Counted from the stretch's first letter, positions 1-8,136 are shown. The stretch: DNA of 8,603 nucleotides from CAJXTB01 sp047626195 (GCA_047626195.1 JBLHSN010000265.1:1-8603), one strand, 5' to 3'. The notes: a model not told the origin generated them from the sequence alone. Program-made: numbers and translations.

Positions 1-344
1 CCGGTGCAGGCCGCATCTACTTCAGTCGATACACACTGCAGGTTTAGGTCTACAAAGATGGCGTTCTGCGGGACCTCTTGGAAGCCAGTGAGGATTAGGG
101 AAAACTCGTCATCCCCCGTGACGTCGGCCACACCCTCAACGTTGATGACGAGAAAGTCTCCATCTAGGTCGCCCGACTGGAGAACGAGGGTGGCGGTGCC
201 GTTCGGCTCGACCACAACAGTGCCATCTAGGTCGGAAAGTGAGCCCGCATCGAGCTCGACGGCGGTGATTGCCCACTCCCCTGATAGCTCGGAGCAACCC
301 ACGAGGAACAGACAGGCAAGGACGTTGAATACGGGTGATGACAA
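1..344 (-). CDS. Small secreted lipoprotein, partial (3' end off the left edge), TTG start
   Basis: The minus strand is open from 344 to the window edge, giving 114 codons with no stop. The TTG start is supported by AGGAG placed 6 bases upstream and by an in-frame TAG five codons before it, so no earlier start is possible. The N-terminus is a short hydrophobic stretch ending in a lipobox, L14-V15-G16-C17, so Cys17 should be lipidated after signal peptidase II cleavage and the protein anchored to a membrane facing the periplasm or outside. The signal peptide is short and has no Lys/Arg before its hydrophobic core, which is unusual. The mature part is acidic and rich in D, G, T and V, has two DLDG motifs (about residues 38-41 and 58-61), and alternates polar and hydrophobic residues as in a beta-sheet protein. 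Two further Cys (about 103 and 112) could form a disulfide. No known family is recognised; function unknown. It is transcribed away from the aminotransferase. Confidence 0.72.
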   Translation of the reverse strand, partial: MSSPVFNVLACLFLVGCSELSGEWAITAVELDAGSLSDLDGTVVVEPNGTATLVLQSGDLDGDFLVINVEGVADVTGDDEFSLILTGFQEVPQNAIFVDLNLQCVSTEVDAACT

Positions 345-350
345 GGGGGT

Positions 351-355
351 CTCCT
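351..355 (-). promoter_or_regulatory. Ribosome-binding site of the lipoprotein gene
   Basis: AGGAG on the minus strand ends 6 bases before the TTG at 344-342. It is the main evidence that TTG is the initiation codon, because the in-frame TAG at 356-354 overlaps this site and rules out any upstream start. Confidence 0.65.
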
Positions 356-737
356 ATGGAATGACAGAGGAGGTAGCCTGAATGGGTTCGCTCGCCATAC
401 TAGATAGTGCGGTGGGACGATGAGGCGAAGCCAGAAAGGCGCGACAACCTACCTGCTAGCTGACTCTTCGCCGAAGCTATCACCGCCACAGCTTTGCATT
501 CCGGTCGAATCAATGAACGTGCGCGCCGCACTCGACCGTCTAAAGGCACCGGTTTTGCCTGTCTAAGGTTTGTTGGAACCGCGAGATTTCCGACGTCTTA
601 CCCCAGTGAGAAACGGTAGCGGTTCTGCGCAGCCGACAGAAAAGTCGGACACTCTTTTCGATAGACGGGGTCGCGACGGCACCCAGCATGACCGAGTCGA
701 CGTCGAGTCCATGCCGCCGCGTGAGCGTCAGCCCCGC

Positions 738-746
738 TGCTAAGGT
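738..746 (+). promoter_or_regulatory. Possible extended -10 promoter of the aminotransferase gene
   Basis: TGCTAAGGT fits the extended -10 pattern TGnTAnnnT of sigma-70-type promoters and lies 24-32 bases upstream of the GTG start, which would give a short leader holding the ribosome-binding site. No clear TTGACA-like -35 box lies 16-18 bases upstream. This is compatible with an extended -10 promoter but also with chance. Confidence 0.3.
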
Positions 747-758
747 AGACTCGCCGTC

Positions 759-763
759 GGAGG
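759..763 (+). promoter_or_regulatory. Ribosome-binding site of the aminotransferase gene
   Basis: GGAGG ends 6 bases before GTG at 770-772. This strong Shine-Dalgarno match at normal spacing supports the GTG as the true start even though it is not ATG. Confidence 0.75.
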
Positions 764-769
764 CGAACC

Positions 770-2119
770 GTGAGCTACCGAGTCCTCAACAGCCAGCTGA
801 TCTGTGCCAAGTACGAACAACCCTACCCAATGATTGTGCGCGGTGAAGGGGCAGTGCTGGTGGACGACCAAGGTCGTCGCTACCTAGACGTCTCTGGTGC
901 CACCGCTGCGGTCACCCACATTGGTCACGGCAACGAGCGCGTCGCCCAGGCGCTCGCCGCCCAGGCACGCATCCTAGCGGTCCACACAACACATTTGTTC
1001 CACAGTCCCGTGGTGGAGGCCTACTTCGAGCGCTTGTGCGACTTCGCGCCAGATGGTTTCGACCGCGCGTGGACTGTCAGTGGCGGGACCGAGGCGGTAG
1101 AGAACGCCCTCAAGCTGGCGTTCCAGTACCACCGGGCGAAGGGGCGCAGCACACGCCGTCGCTTCATTGGGCGGTGGAGCAGCTACCACGGCAATTCACT
1201 GGCTACGCTCGACGTCGGCGGACTGGTCGGTCGACGCAGTTTCTACAGCGACCTGTACGCGGGCCTCAACCTCCACGTTGGACCGTGCCTGCCGTATCGG
1301 CGCCCTGCTGGTATGACCGTAGAGGCCTACGAGGACCACCTCGTAGAGGAGTTCCGCACAGTCGTGCACGCCCACCCGGATGAAATCGCTGCATTCGTGG
1401 CGGAGCCGGTAGTCGGCAGCGCGCTTGGCGCAGGTGTGCCGACCGACGGGTACTTTGCTCGTATCGCGACCATTTGCCGCGCCCACGACATCCTGATGAT
1501 TGCGGATGAAGTCATGACCGGTTTCGGACGCACGGGCCGCCGGTTCGGCTGCCAGCACTTTGGAACCCATGCCGATGTACTGGCGTGCGCAAAGGGAATC
1601 AGCGGTGGCTACATCCCGCTGGGGGCACTGCTCGTGCGCGACACGGTGAGCGAGGTCCTGCGCGAGAGCGGAGACCCCTTCTTCAGCGGACAGACCTACT
1701 CCTGCATTCCGCTCGCAGCGGCCGTTGGCATGGCGGTGCTAGACGTGATTGAGGAGGACGGACTGGTCCAGCGCGCCGCCACCATCGGGGCCTACCTCAA
1801 GGGTCGACTCGAGGAGCGCCTGCTCGACCTGCCGTGTGTTGGTGAGGTCCGTGGCCTCGGCATGTTCCTCGGGGTGGAGTTCGTTCAGGATGCCGACACA
1901 AAGGCACCGTGGCCAGACGAGATTCGATTCAGTAAGCGCGTTGAAGCTGCGGCCCTGAAGCATGGCCTAGCGACACTAGGTGCGCGCGGATGTGTCGACC
2001 AAGTGCACGGCGACCACATGCTAATCGCGCCACCGCTGATCTTGACCGAGGCCCAGGCGGACACCATCGCAGACGGACTTCGCGCCGCGTGCGAGGACGT
2101 CATGGCGGCATTGGGGTGA
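770..2119 (+). CDS. PLP-dependent class III aminotransferase (aspartate aminotransferase family protein)
   Basis: This 449-residue protein has the usual length and full motif set of class III (fold type I) aminotransferases, cytosolic enzymes that move an amino group between an amine or amino acid and a 2-oxo acid through pyridoxal phosphate. Visible landmarks are SGGTEA (104-109) for the cofactor phosphate, SSYHG (137-141) whose aromatic residue stacks on the PLP ring, AEPVVG (211-216), ADEVMTGFGRTG (245-256) with Asp246 contacting the pyridine nitrogen, and AKGISGGYIPLGA (274-286) with Lys275 as the Schiff-base lysine. GQTYSCIPLAAA (308-319) supplies the second-subunit phosphate contact but has CI where many relatives have GN or GH. 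The ending GDHMLIAPPLILTE (414-427) resembles the broad group of BioA-like and omega-amino-acid aminotransferases, so biotin, beta-alanine, GABA or ectoine-type substrates are all possible and the substrate cannot be fixed. The start is GTG with GGAGG 6 bases upstream. The gene stands alone and converges with gltBD. Confidence 0.93.
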   Translation: MSYRVLNSQLICAKYEQPYPMIVRGEGAVLVDDQGRRYLDVSGATAAVTHIGHGNERVAQALAAQARILAVHTTHLFHSPVVEAYFERLCDFAPDGFDRAWTVSGGTEAVENALKLAFQYHRAKGRSTRRRFIGRWSSYHGNSLATLDVGGLVGRRSFYSDLYAGLNLHVGPCLPYRRPAGMTVEAYEDHLVEEFRTVVHAHPDEIAAFVAEPVVGSALGAGVPTDGYFARIATICRAHDILMIADEVMTGFGRTGRRFGCQHFGTHADVLACAKGISGGYIPLGALLVRDTVSEVLRESGDPFFSGQTYSCIPLAAAVGMAVLDVIEEDGLVQRAATIGAYLKGRLEERLLDLPCVGEVRGLGMFLGVEFVQDADTKAPWPDEIRFSKRVEAAALKHGLATLGARGCVDQVHGDHMLIAPPLILTEAQADTIADGLRAACEDVMAALG

Positions 2120-2148
2120 CCCGCGTCGCTGAATAGCGAGGTTCACCC
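2114..2148. terminator. Imperfect hairpin between convergent genes, possible bidirectional terminator
   Basis: GGGTGA (2114-2119) pairs with TCACCC (2143-2148), CC (2121-2122) with GG (2140-2141), and TCGCT (2126-2130) with AGCGA (2135-2139). The result is 13 base pairs with one C/T mismatch, a 3-base bulge (2123-2125) and a GAAT loop. The outer arm contains the aminotransferase stop codon, and the structure ends 20 bases from the gltD stop. Its position between two converging genes suggests transcription ending for both, but neither side has a T-run, so it is not a classical rho-independent terminator. Confidence 0.45.
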
Positions 2149-2168
2149 ATGCAGATTCGAGTCTGGCC

Positions 2169-3614
2169 TCAGCGGCCGCCGAAGCTCAGATTCTGCCCTT
2201 TTCGCGGCAGTCTCTCTCGGCCCGCGAGGTCGGCATCGATGACCCGTGCGGCCTCTCGTCCGTCGGCAATCGCCCACACAATGAGACTCGCGCCGCGCTT
2301 GGCATCTCCGGCGGCGTAGACCCCAGGTACCGTGGTGCGGAAGCCGTCGGTCTGCACAGCGCCGCGGATGTTCAGTGCGACGCCTAGCTGGGTGGCGATG
2401 GTGTCGGTTCGCGGCCCGGTGAAGCCCATGGCGAGCAGCAGAAGGTCGGCATCGAATCGCTCGCTCCGAAGCCCGGCTGTTGGCCGTCCGTCTTGCATCA
2501 CAACCTCTGCGGCGTGCAGCGCGGTCACCGCCCCCTCGTGGCCATCGAGCTTGGTGGTCATCCACGCCCAGTCGCGCTCACAGCCTTCTTCATGGGAATG
2601 GGACGAGCGGAACACCATGGGCCACTGTGGCCAGGGGTTGCCGTCCGACCGACTCTCTGGCGGAGCTGGCATCAGCTCGATCTGGTGGACACTCTTCGCA
2701 CCTTGGCGAATGGCGGTACCTACACAGTCGCTTCCTGTGTCGCCGCCTCCGAGAACCACGACATGCTTGCCTGACGCATTCAGCGAGTCCGGCAGCGCTG
2801 CGCCGCCTCCGACTGTCTTATTCGACGCCGTCAGGTAGGTCATGGCCAAGTGTACGCCCGACAGGTCTCGCCCTGGGACGGTCAGGTCGCGCGGTCGCTC
2901 GGCTCCGGTCGCGATGAGCAGCGCATCATGCTCGCTCGCAAGCGCGGACCACGTTGGAGATTGCCCAACGTGGACACCGGTGCGGAACTGTACACCCTCT
3001 TCCCGGAGCTGCTCAACTCGGCGCTGAACGACCGACTTTTCAATCTTGAAGTCGGGAATGCCGTACTGAAGTAGTCCGCCGACCAGAGCGGCTTTCTCGT
3101 AGACCGTGACCGCATAGCCTGCGCGACGGAGCTGCTGGGCGGCTGCCAATCCGGCAGGGCCAGAGCCGACGATGCCGACGGTGGACCCGTTCTCTCGCCG
3201 CGGCGGAAGTGGCGTTTCCCACCCTTCTGCCCATGCGCGCTCGGAGATTTCGAGCTCGATCTGCTCGATAGTGACGGGGTCCTTATTGATGGCGAGTACA
3301 CAGGACGACTCGCACGGAGCCGGGCACAGGCGACCGGTGAACTCTGGGAAGTTGTTGGTGCTCTTGAGCAGCGCAAAGGCATTCTCCCAGTCGTTGCGGA
3401 ACACCGCCTCGTTAAAGTCCGGAATGCGATTGCCCAGCGGGCACCCTTGGTGGCAGAAGGGGACGCCGCAGTCCATGCAACGACCTGCCTGCTGGCGGCT
3501 GGTTTCGGGGTCGCGCTGTTCGTACATCTCGAGTGAGTCTGCAACCCGCTCGTCCACGGGGCGTCTGGGAGCGGTCTCCCGGTTCCACTCGAGGAATCCG
3601 TCTGGCTTACCCAT
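2169..3614 (-). CDS. gltD: Glutamate synthase [NADPH] small (beta) subunit
   Basis: The 481-residue protein oxidises NADPH through FAD and passes electrons by iron-sulfur clusters to the large subunit. The N-terminal domain carries the cluster cysteines C47, C50, C54, C58 (CMDCGVPFCHQGC) and C97, C101, C105 (CPAPCESSC). The first Rossmann motif, VGIVGSGPAG (146-155), binds FAD. The second, VVLGGGDTGSDC (286-297), fits the NADPH site, and GVYAAGDAKRG (431-441) closes the FAD site near the C-terminus. Length and motif order match complete GltD proteins. The open frame extends 16 codons further upstream, but ATG at 3614 is preferred because AGGAGG lies 6 bases before it and the MGKPDGFLEW start is family-typical. 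The first 8 bases overlap the end of gltB, implying an operon with coupled translation. Downstream it converges on the aminotransferase gene. Confidence 0.96.
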   Translation of the reverse strand: MGKPDGFLEWNRETAPRRPVDERVADSLEMYEQRDPETSRQQAGRCMDCGVPFCHQGCPLGNRIPDFNEAVFRNDWENAFALLKSTNNFPEFTGRLCPAPCESSCVLAINKDPVTIEQIELEISERAWAEGWETPLPPRRENGSTVGIVGSGPAGLAAAQQLRRAGYAVTVYEKAALVGGLLQYGIPDFKIEKSVVQRRVEQLREEGVQFRTGVHVGQSPTWSALASEHDALLIATGAERPRDLTVPGRDLSGVHLAMTYLTASNKTVGGGAALPDSLNASGKHVVVLGGGDTGSDCVGTAIRQGAKSVHQIELMPAPPESRSDGNPWPQWPMVFRSSHSHEEGCERDWAWMTTKLDGHEGAVTALHAAEVVMQDGRPTAGLRSERFDADLLLLAMGFTGPRTDTIATQLGVALNIRGAVQTDGFRTTVPGVYAAGDAKRGASLIVWAIADGREAARVIDADLAGRERLPRKGQNLSFGGR

Positions 3615-6600
3615 GGCGGACCTCCTGGTTGGGTTGGCGGAGTGCCGCTCGGCGCTTCGCACGTCGTTGCTGAAGCACGCGTTTGTACTCGATGGGCATG
3701 ACCATGACGAAGCTCGGCACCAGCACCTCCCAGTTGTCGAGGATGCGCTGTCCAGCCGGACTTCCCGTCAGCTGCACATGCCGTTCGATGAGGCTTTGAA
3801 CCAGCCAGAGGTCGGACTCGTGCAGCAGAGACTCAAGCTCGACCATCTCGCGGTTGACCCGAGAGCGGAACCGACCGTCGACGTCATAGACGAAGGCGAC
3901 GCCGCCGCTCATGCCGGCGGCGAAGTTCCGACCGGTCTTTCCGAGTACCACCACAGCACCGCCAGTCATGTACTCACAGCCGTGGTCGCCAGTGCCCTCT
4001 ACAACCGCGCGAGCCCCGCTGTTTCGCACAGCGAAGCGCTCTCCAGCGATGCCGTTGAGGAAGACCTCGCCTCCGGTCGCCCCATAGAGTGCTGTGTTGC
4101 CAATCAAGATGTTCTCATGGGGGGCGAAGCTGGCATTTCTCGGGGGTTGGACAACAATCCGCCCGCCCGAGAGTCCCTTGCCCAAGTAGTCATTCGCGTC
4201 GCCTTCAAGATGGAACGTCACTCCGCGAGCCAAGAAGGCCCCGAAGGACTGTCCGGCCGACCCGGTGAACCGGACGACGACCTTATCGTCTGGCAGGCCG
4301 TGCTCTCCGTGTCGACGGGCGATGGCTCCCGACAGCATGGCGCCGACCGACCGGTCGGTGTTTTTCACGTCTCGCGACAACGCGACAGAGACACCGCCGT
4401 CAATCGCAACCTGGGCATCCGCAATCAGGGCAACGTCCATGTGACCTTCAAGGCCGCGGTCCACGCCCTTGATGAATCGATGGACCTCGCCGGGCTCGCC
4501 AGCGGGTAGCAACAGGTTTGCCAGGTCGATAGTCTCCGCTTTCCAGTGGCCCAGATCTGTGCGGGCTCGGAGGAAGTCCACTCGGCCAATGAGCTCGTCC
4601 ATGGTTCGTACGCCCAGGGCTGCCATGTGCTCGCGTATGTCTTCGGCGAGGAACTTGAACAGGCGGACAACGTGCTCGGGGGAGCCGGTGAACGTCTCCT
4701 CCAGTCGTGGGTCCTGCGTGGCGATACCAACGGAGCAGGTATTCAGGTGGCACTTGCGCAGCATGATGCAGCCCATCGCGATGAGCGCCGAAGTGGCAAA
4801 ACCGTACTCCTCGGCTCCGAGTAGGGCGGCGACGATTACGTCGCGGCCTGTGCGCATGCCGCCGTCTGCCTGCACCCGAATGCGGTCGCGCAAGCCATTC
4901 TGCACGAGCACTTGTTGCGTCTCGGCCAGGCCTAGCTCCCACGGCAGTCCAGCGTGCTGAATCGAGGACATTGGGCTTGCCCCCGTGCCCCCGGAAGCGC
5001 CGGCAATCACCACACATCCAGCGCGCGCCTTCGCCACACCTGCAGCCACGGTTCCGACGCCTGCTTCACTGACCAGCTTCACGCTGACGCGGGCTTCGGG
5101 ATTGACGACCGATAGGTCGTGAATGAGCTGAGCGAGGTCTTCGATGGAGTAGATGTCGTGGTGCGGCGGTGGGGAGATTAGCGTGACCCCTGGGGTCGAG
5201 CAGCGAACGGCGGCGATGCGCTCGCTCACCTTGTGTCCGGGAAGCTGTCCGCCCTCTCCAGGCTTGGCACCTTGGGACACCTTGATCTGCAGCTCATCGG
5301 CGTTGACCAGGTAGGCGGCGTGCACGCCGAAGCGACCCGATGCGATCTGCTTGATGGCTGAGCGCCGAAGCTCACCGTCTTCTCCTACCTTGAATCGCCG
5401 GGACTCTTCGCCGCCTTCGCCCGAGTTGCTGCGGCCACCGATACGGTTCATGGCAATGGCCAAGGTCTCATGCGCTTGCGCGCTGATGGACCCGAAAGAC
5501 ATGGCTCCGGTGCAGAAGCGGGTGACGATGGCGGTCCACGGCTCCACCTCTTCGATGGGAACGGGCTCTCCGGGAGCGAACTCCAACAAGTCGCGCAGGG
5601 TGGTGTATCCGTCGCCTGGAGACTCGATGAGGTCGGTGAATCGGCGCCAAGCCGCTGCGTCATCGCCTCGTACAGCCTGCTGCACGGCGGTGATGGTCGC
5701 TGGGTTCCACACATGCCGCTCACCGCGGCGTCGCCAGCGGTAGCGTCCGCCGTCTACGAGTCGGTCTGGGTTGAGGGAGGCGTCTACGTCGAATCCGCGT
5801 GCGTGCCGGTTGCGCGCTTCTCGGTCGAGGTCGACCATGCGCAGCCCTCCGATACGAGACGGCGTATCCGAGAAGTGAGGCTTCACCACCTCGGACGACA
5901 GGCCCAAGATCTCAAACAGCTGAGCCCCGGAGTAGCTGTGAACCGTGGAGATGCCCATCTTGCTCATGACCTTGAGTAGCCCCTTGTCCATGGCTGTGCG
6001 GACGTTCGCCACAGCCTGCTCGGGAGTCACTTCGAGGTTACCATCGGTGGCCATTCCGCGGGCTGTGTCGAACAGCAACCACGGATTGACCGCACCCGCG
6101 CCGAATGCGAGCAGACAGGCCACATGGTGCACTTCTCGGACTTCCGCCGTCTCCACCACTAGGCCCGTCAACAGGCGGGTGCCGGCTCGAACCAAGTGTT
6201 GGTGGACGGCTGACAACGCAAGCAGCGACGGAATGGGCGTCCGACGCGCGTCGACGGTCCGGTCGGAGAGAATGAGGATGTTGAAGCCCTCGTCCACCGC
6301 ATCGGCGGCCGCAGCACACAAGTCGTCTAGGGCGTGCTCCAGCGCGTCTGGGCCCTCAGCCTCGTACACAATCGGCAGCACAAGAGGTTCGAACACCCCT
6401 TGGTCGACGTGGGACAGTGTGGTGAGCTGGTCGTTGCTGAGCAGGGGAGAGGGGATTGTGATGCGATGGCAGGACTCTGGCGTCTCGTCAAACGGGTTGC
6501 CGCCACCACCGATGTGGGTGCGTAGAGACATCACCATACCCTCGCGAATCGGGTCGATTGGCGGGTTTGTCACCTGGGCGAAAGCTTGCTTAAAGTAGCG

Positions 6601-8136
6601 GAACAGACTGGGACTCTCGTCGGAGAGCACGGCCAAGGGGGTGTCGTTGCCCATGGAGCCGGTCGGTTCTTTGCCCTGGTTGGCCATCGCACGCAGGAGA
6701 AGGTCGATGCACTCGGTCGTCCAGCCGTGGGCGCGCTGTAGGCGCCGTCGTTCGACTTCTACGGTCAACGGCTGTGCAGGAACCAGCGGAAGCTCGTCGA
6801 AGCGAAACTCATTGCGGTCCAGCCACCGTCGGTATGGAAACCGGCCGGTGATGTCGGCCTTGACCGCGTCGTCATCTTGAATGCAGCCCTCGACGGTGTC
6901 GACGATGAGCATGCGTCCGGGCTGAAGCCGTCCCTTCTCGCGGATGTTCTCAGCTGGGATGTCGATGACGCCGGTCTCAGAAGCGAGCACGATGCGGTCG
7001 TCTTTCGTGATGAGGTACCGTGCGGGACGAAGTCCGTTGCGGTCGAGGGTGGCGCCGACGACGTGGCCATCGGTGAACAAGATGGCCGCGGGGCCATCCC
7101 AAGGTTCCATCAGCGTGGACGCGTAGTCGTAGTAGGCCCGGCGCTGGGCATCCATCTGCTCATGGTTCTCGAACGCCTCGGGAATCATCATCATCAGGGC
7201 GTGCGGCAGACTGCGACCGCCGAGGTGCAGGAGCTCGACCATATTGTCGAACTGCGCTGAATCGGAGCCATCGGGCACGATGATGGGCAGTAGTCGGTCG
7301 AGGGGGCCGCTGAACTTTGCGCTCTGCAGTAGAGAGCCTCTGGCTCGCATCCAGTTGCGGTTGCCGCGCAGCGTATTGATCTCGCCATTGTGGGCAATGT
7401 GCCGCATGGGCTGCGCCAGATCCCATGTCGGAAAGGTGTTCGTCGAGAAGCGCGAGTGCACCATAGCGATAGCCGAGACCATGTCCGGTGCGCCGAGGTC
7501 GGTGTAAAACGGGCGGAGCTGTGATGGGGTCAGTAGGCCCTTGTAGATGACGACTTCCGCCGACAGGCTGCAGATGTGGAAGTAGCCATCTGGGTCCACT
7601 CCCGACTCGCGAATGCGGTTCTCGGTGAGCTTGCGGATGACGTACAAGCGGCGCTGGAACGCGGATGGAATGACCCGACGCCGGGCCACATAGACCTGCC
7701 GAATCATTGGCATGACCGAGCGTGCAGTCGTGCCGATTGCCTCTGGGTTCACCGGTACATCGCGCCAGCCGAGCAACCGCTGACCTTCCTCAGCGACTGC
7801 AGCCTCGAAGATGGCCTCACAGGCTGCCCGCTGCTCGGGATCTGGCGGAAGAAAGACCTGGCCGACCGCGTATCGGCGTCTCCGTGGCATCTCAAAACCG
7901 AGATCAAGCCCGACCCGCTTGAAGAACCTGTGCGGAATCTGCACGAGAATTCCAGCGCCGTCGCCTGTTCCGGGATCGCTACCGGTAGCGCCTCGATGTT
8001 CCTGGCAGATGAGTACGTCCAACGCATCCGTGACGATACCCCTGGACTTTCGCCCTTTCATGTCGGCAACGAAGCCGACTCCACATGCGTCATGTTCAAA
8101 GGACGGGTCGTAGAGACCTCTTTTGGGTTGACGCAT
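3607..8136 (-). CDS. gltB: Glutamate synthase [NADPH] large (alpha) subunit
   Basis: This 1509-residue cytosolic iron-sulfur flavoprotein makes two glutamates from glutamine and 2-oxoglutarate with electrons from GltD. Domains in order: a type II glutamine amidotransferase beginning at Cys18 (DACGVGF), with 17 preceding residues that are presumably cleaved so that Cys18 becomes the N-terminal nucleophile; its substrate motifs HSRFSTNTFPTW (227-238) and AHNGEINTLRGNR (248-260) are intact. Next is the central domain (about 480-780, with KVMSKMGISTVHSYSG at 722-737). The FMN-binding synthase domain (about 860-1210) has GGRSNSGEGG (900-909), GAKPGEGGQLPGHKV (956-970) and the [3Fe-4S] cysteines C1123, C1129, C1134. 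The C-terminal GXGXG beta-helix domain (about 1240-1480) follows. Length is normal and no frameshift is seen. The central motif reads SYSG where many homologues have SYCG. The ATG start has GGAG only 4 bases upstream (8144-8141). It overlaps gltD by 8 bases. Confidence 0.97.
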   Translation of the reverse strand: MRQPKRGLYDPSFEHDACGVGFVADMKGRKSRGIVTDALDVLICQEHRGATGSDPGTGDGAGILVQIPHRFFKRVGLDLGFEMPRRRRYAVGQVFLPPDPEQRAACEAIFEAAVAEEGQRLLGWRDVPVNPEAIGTTARSVMPMIRQVYVARRRVIPSAFQRRLYVIRKLTENRIRESGVDPDGYFHICSLSAEVVIYKGLLTPSQLRPFYTDLGAPDMVSAIAMVHSRFSTNTFPTWDLAQPMRHIAHNGEINTLRGNRNWMRARGSLLQSAKFSGPLDRLLPIIVPDGSDSAQFDNMVELLHLGGRSLPHALMMMIPEAFENHEQMDAQRRAYYDYASTLMEPWDGPAAILFTDGHVVGATLDRNGLRPARYLITKDDRIVLASETGVIDIPAENIREKGRLQPGRMLIVDTVEGCIQDDDAVKADITGRFPYRRWLDRNEFRFDELPLVPAQPLTVEVERRRLQRAHGWTTECIDLLLRAMANQGKEPTGSMGNDTPLAVLSDESPSLFRYFKQAFAQVTNPPIDPIREGMVMSLRTHIGGGGNPFDETPESCHRITIPSPLLSNDQLTTLSHVDQGVFEPLVLPIVYEAEGPDALEHALDDLCAAAADAVDEGFNILILSDRTVDARRTPIPSLLALSAVHQHLVRAGTRLLTGLVVETAEVREVHHVACLLAFGAGAVNPWLLFDTARGMATDGNLEVTPEQAVANVRTAMDKGLLKVMSKMGISTVHSYSGAQLFEILGLSSEVVKPHFSDTPSRIGGLRMVDLDREARNRHARGFDVDASLNPDRLVDGGRYRWRRRGERHVWNPATITAVQQAVRGDDAAAWRRFTDLIESPGDGYTTLRDLLEFAPGEPVPIEEVEPWTAIVTRFCTGAMSFGSISAQAHETLAIAMNRIGGRSNSGEGGEESRRFKVGEDGELRRSAIKQIASGRFGVHAAYLVNADELQIKVSQGAKPGEGGQLPGHKVSERIAAVRCSTPGVTLISPPPHHDIYSIEDLAQLIHDLSVVNPEARVSVKLVSEAGVGTVAAGVAKARAGCVVIAGASGGTGASPMSSIQHAGLPWELGLAETQQVLVQNGLRDRIRVQADGGMRTGRDVIVAALLGAEEYGFATSALIAMGCIMLRKCHLNTCSVGIATQDPRLEETFTGSPEHVVRLFKFLAEDIREHMAALGVRTMDELIGRVDFLRARTDLGHWKAETIDLANLLLPAGEPGEVHRFIKGVDRGLEGHMDVALIADAQVAIDGGVSVALSRDVKNTDRSVGAMLSGAIARRHGEHGLPDDKVVVRFTGSAGQSFGAFLARGVTFHLEGDANDYLGKGLSGGRIVVQPPRNASFAPHENILIGNTALYGATGGEVFLNGIAGERFAVRNSGARAVVEGTGDHGCEYMTGGAVVVLGKTGRNFAAGMSGGVAFVYDVDGRFRSRVNREMVELESLLHESDLWLVQSLIERHVQLTGSPAGQRILDNWEVLVPSFVMVMPIEYKRVLQQRRAKRRAALRQPNQEVRHG
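3621..3626 (-). promoter_or_regulatory. gltD ribosome-binding site inside the end of gltB
   Basis: AGGAGG on the minus strand ends 6 bases before the ATG at 3614-3612 and is made from gltB codons encoding Q-E-V near its C-terminus. It decides the gltD start over the longer open frame. Ribosomes finishing gltB would clear or deliver this site, favouring equal subunit synthesis. Confidence 0.8.

Larger units (their letters stand above)
345..769. other. Divergent intergenic region, no convincing gene
   Basis: This 425-base stretch separates the minus-strand lipoprotein gene from the plus-strand aminotransferase gene, so it should hold promoters for both. I see no tRNA, riboswitch or recognised protein. 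It contains two short hairpins: AGGCA/TGCCT (544-548 with 556-560) and CCGAC/GTCGG (633-637 with 644-648). The second is followed by a short T-rich run at 654-658, but at 5 bp it is a weak terminator candidate. A GGAAC box at 575-579 followed 14 bases later by CGTC at 594-597 resembles an ECF-sigma promoter, with spacing slightly shorter than usual. For the lipoprotein gene, the minus-strand TAGTAT (402-397) is a possible -10 box but has no good -35 partner. Several open frames of about 45 codons exist without good start signals. Confidence 0.6.

Noticed and set aside
4..381. Plus-strand open frame of 125 codons at the left edge
   Set aside because: Its protein is rich in S, T, P and R with no recognisable domain and no good ribosome-binding site. 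The opposite strand encodes a coherent lipoprotein with signal peptide and Shine-Dalgarno over the same bases.
420..566. Small plus-strand open frame (48 residues, ATG start) in the divergent intergenic region
   Set aside because: Only a poor purine stretch (GTGGGA) precedes the ATG, and the protein has no recognisable features. Frames of this length are expected by chance in GC-rich DNA.
633..658. CCGAC/GTCGG hairpin plus T-rich run as a rho-independent terminator
   Set aside because: The stem is only 5 bp, the T-run starts several bases after it and is interrupted, and no gene ends just upstream on the plus strand.
3615..3662. Extended gltD start (ATG at 3662) adding 16 residues
   Set aside because: The added residues do not fit the family N-terminus, lie entirely over gltB coding sequence, and the internal ATG at 3614 has an ideal AGGAGG site.
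3172..4509. Long plus-strand open frame of 445 codons antisense to gltD and gltB
   Set aside because: The opposite strand encodes unmistakable glutamate synthase. Long antisense frames arise from codon bias in GC-rich genes, and this one has no domain and low-complexity stretches.
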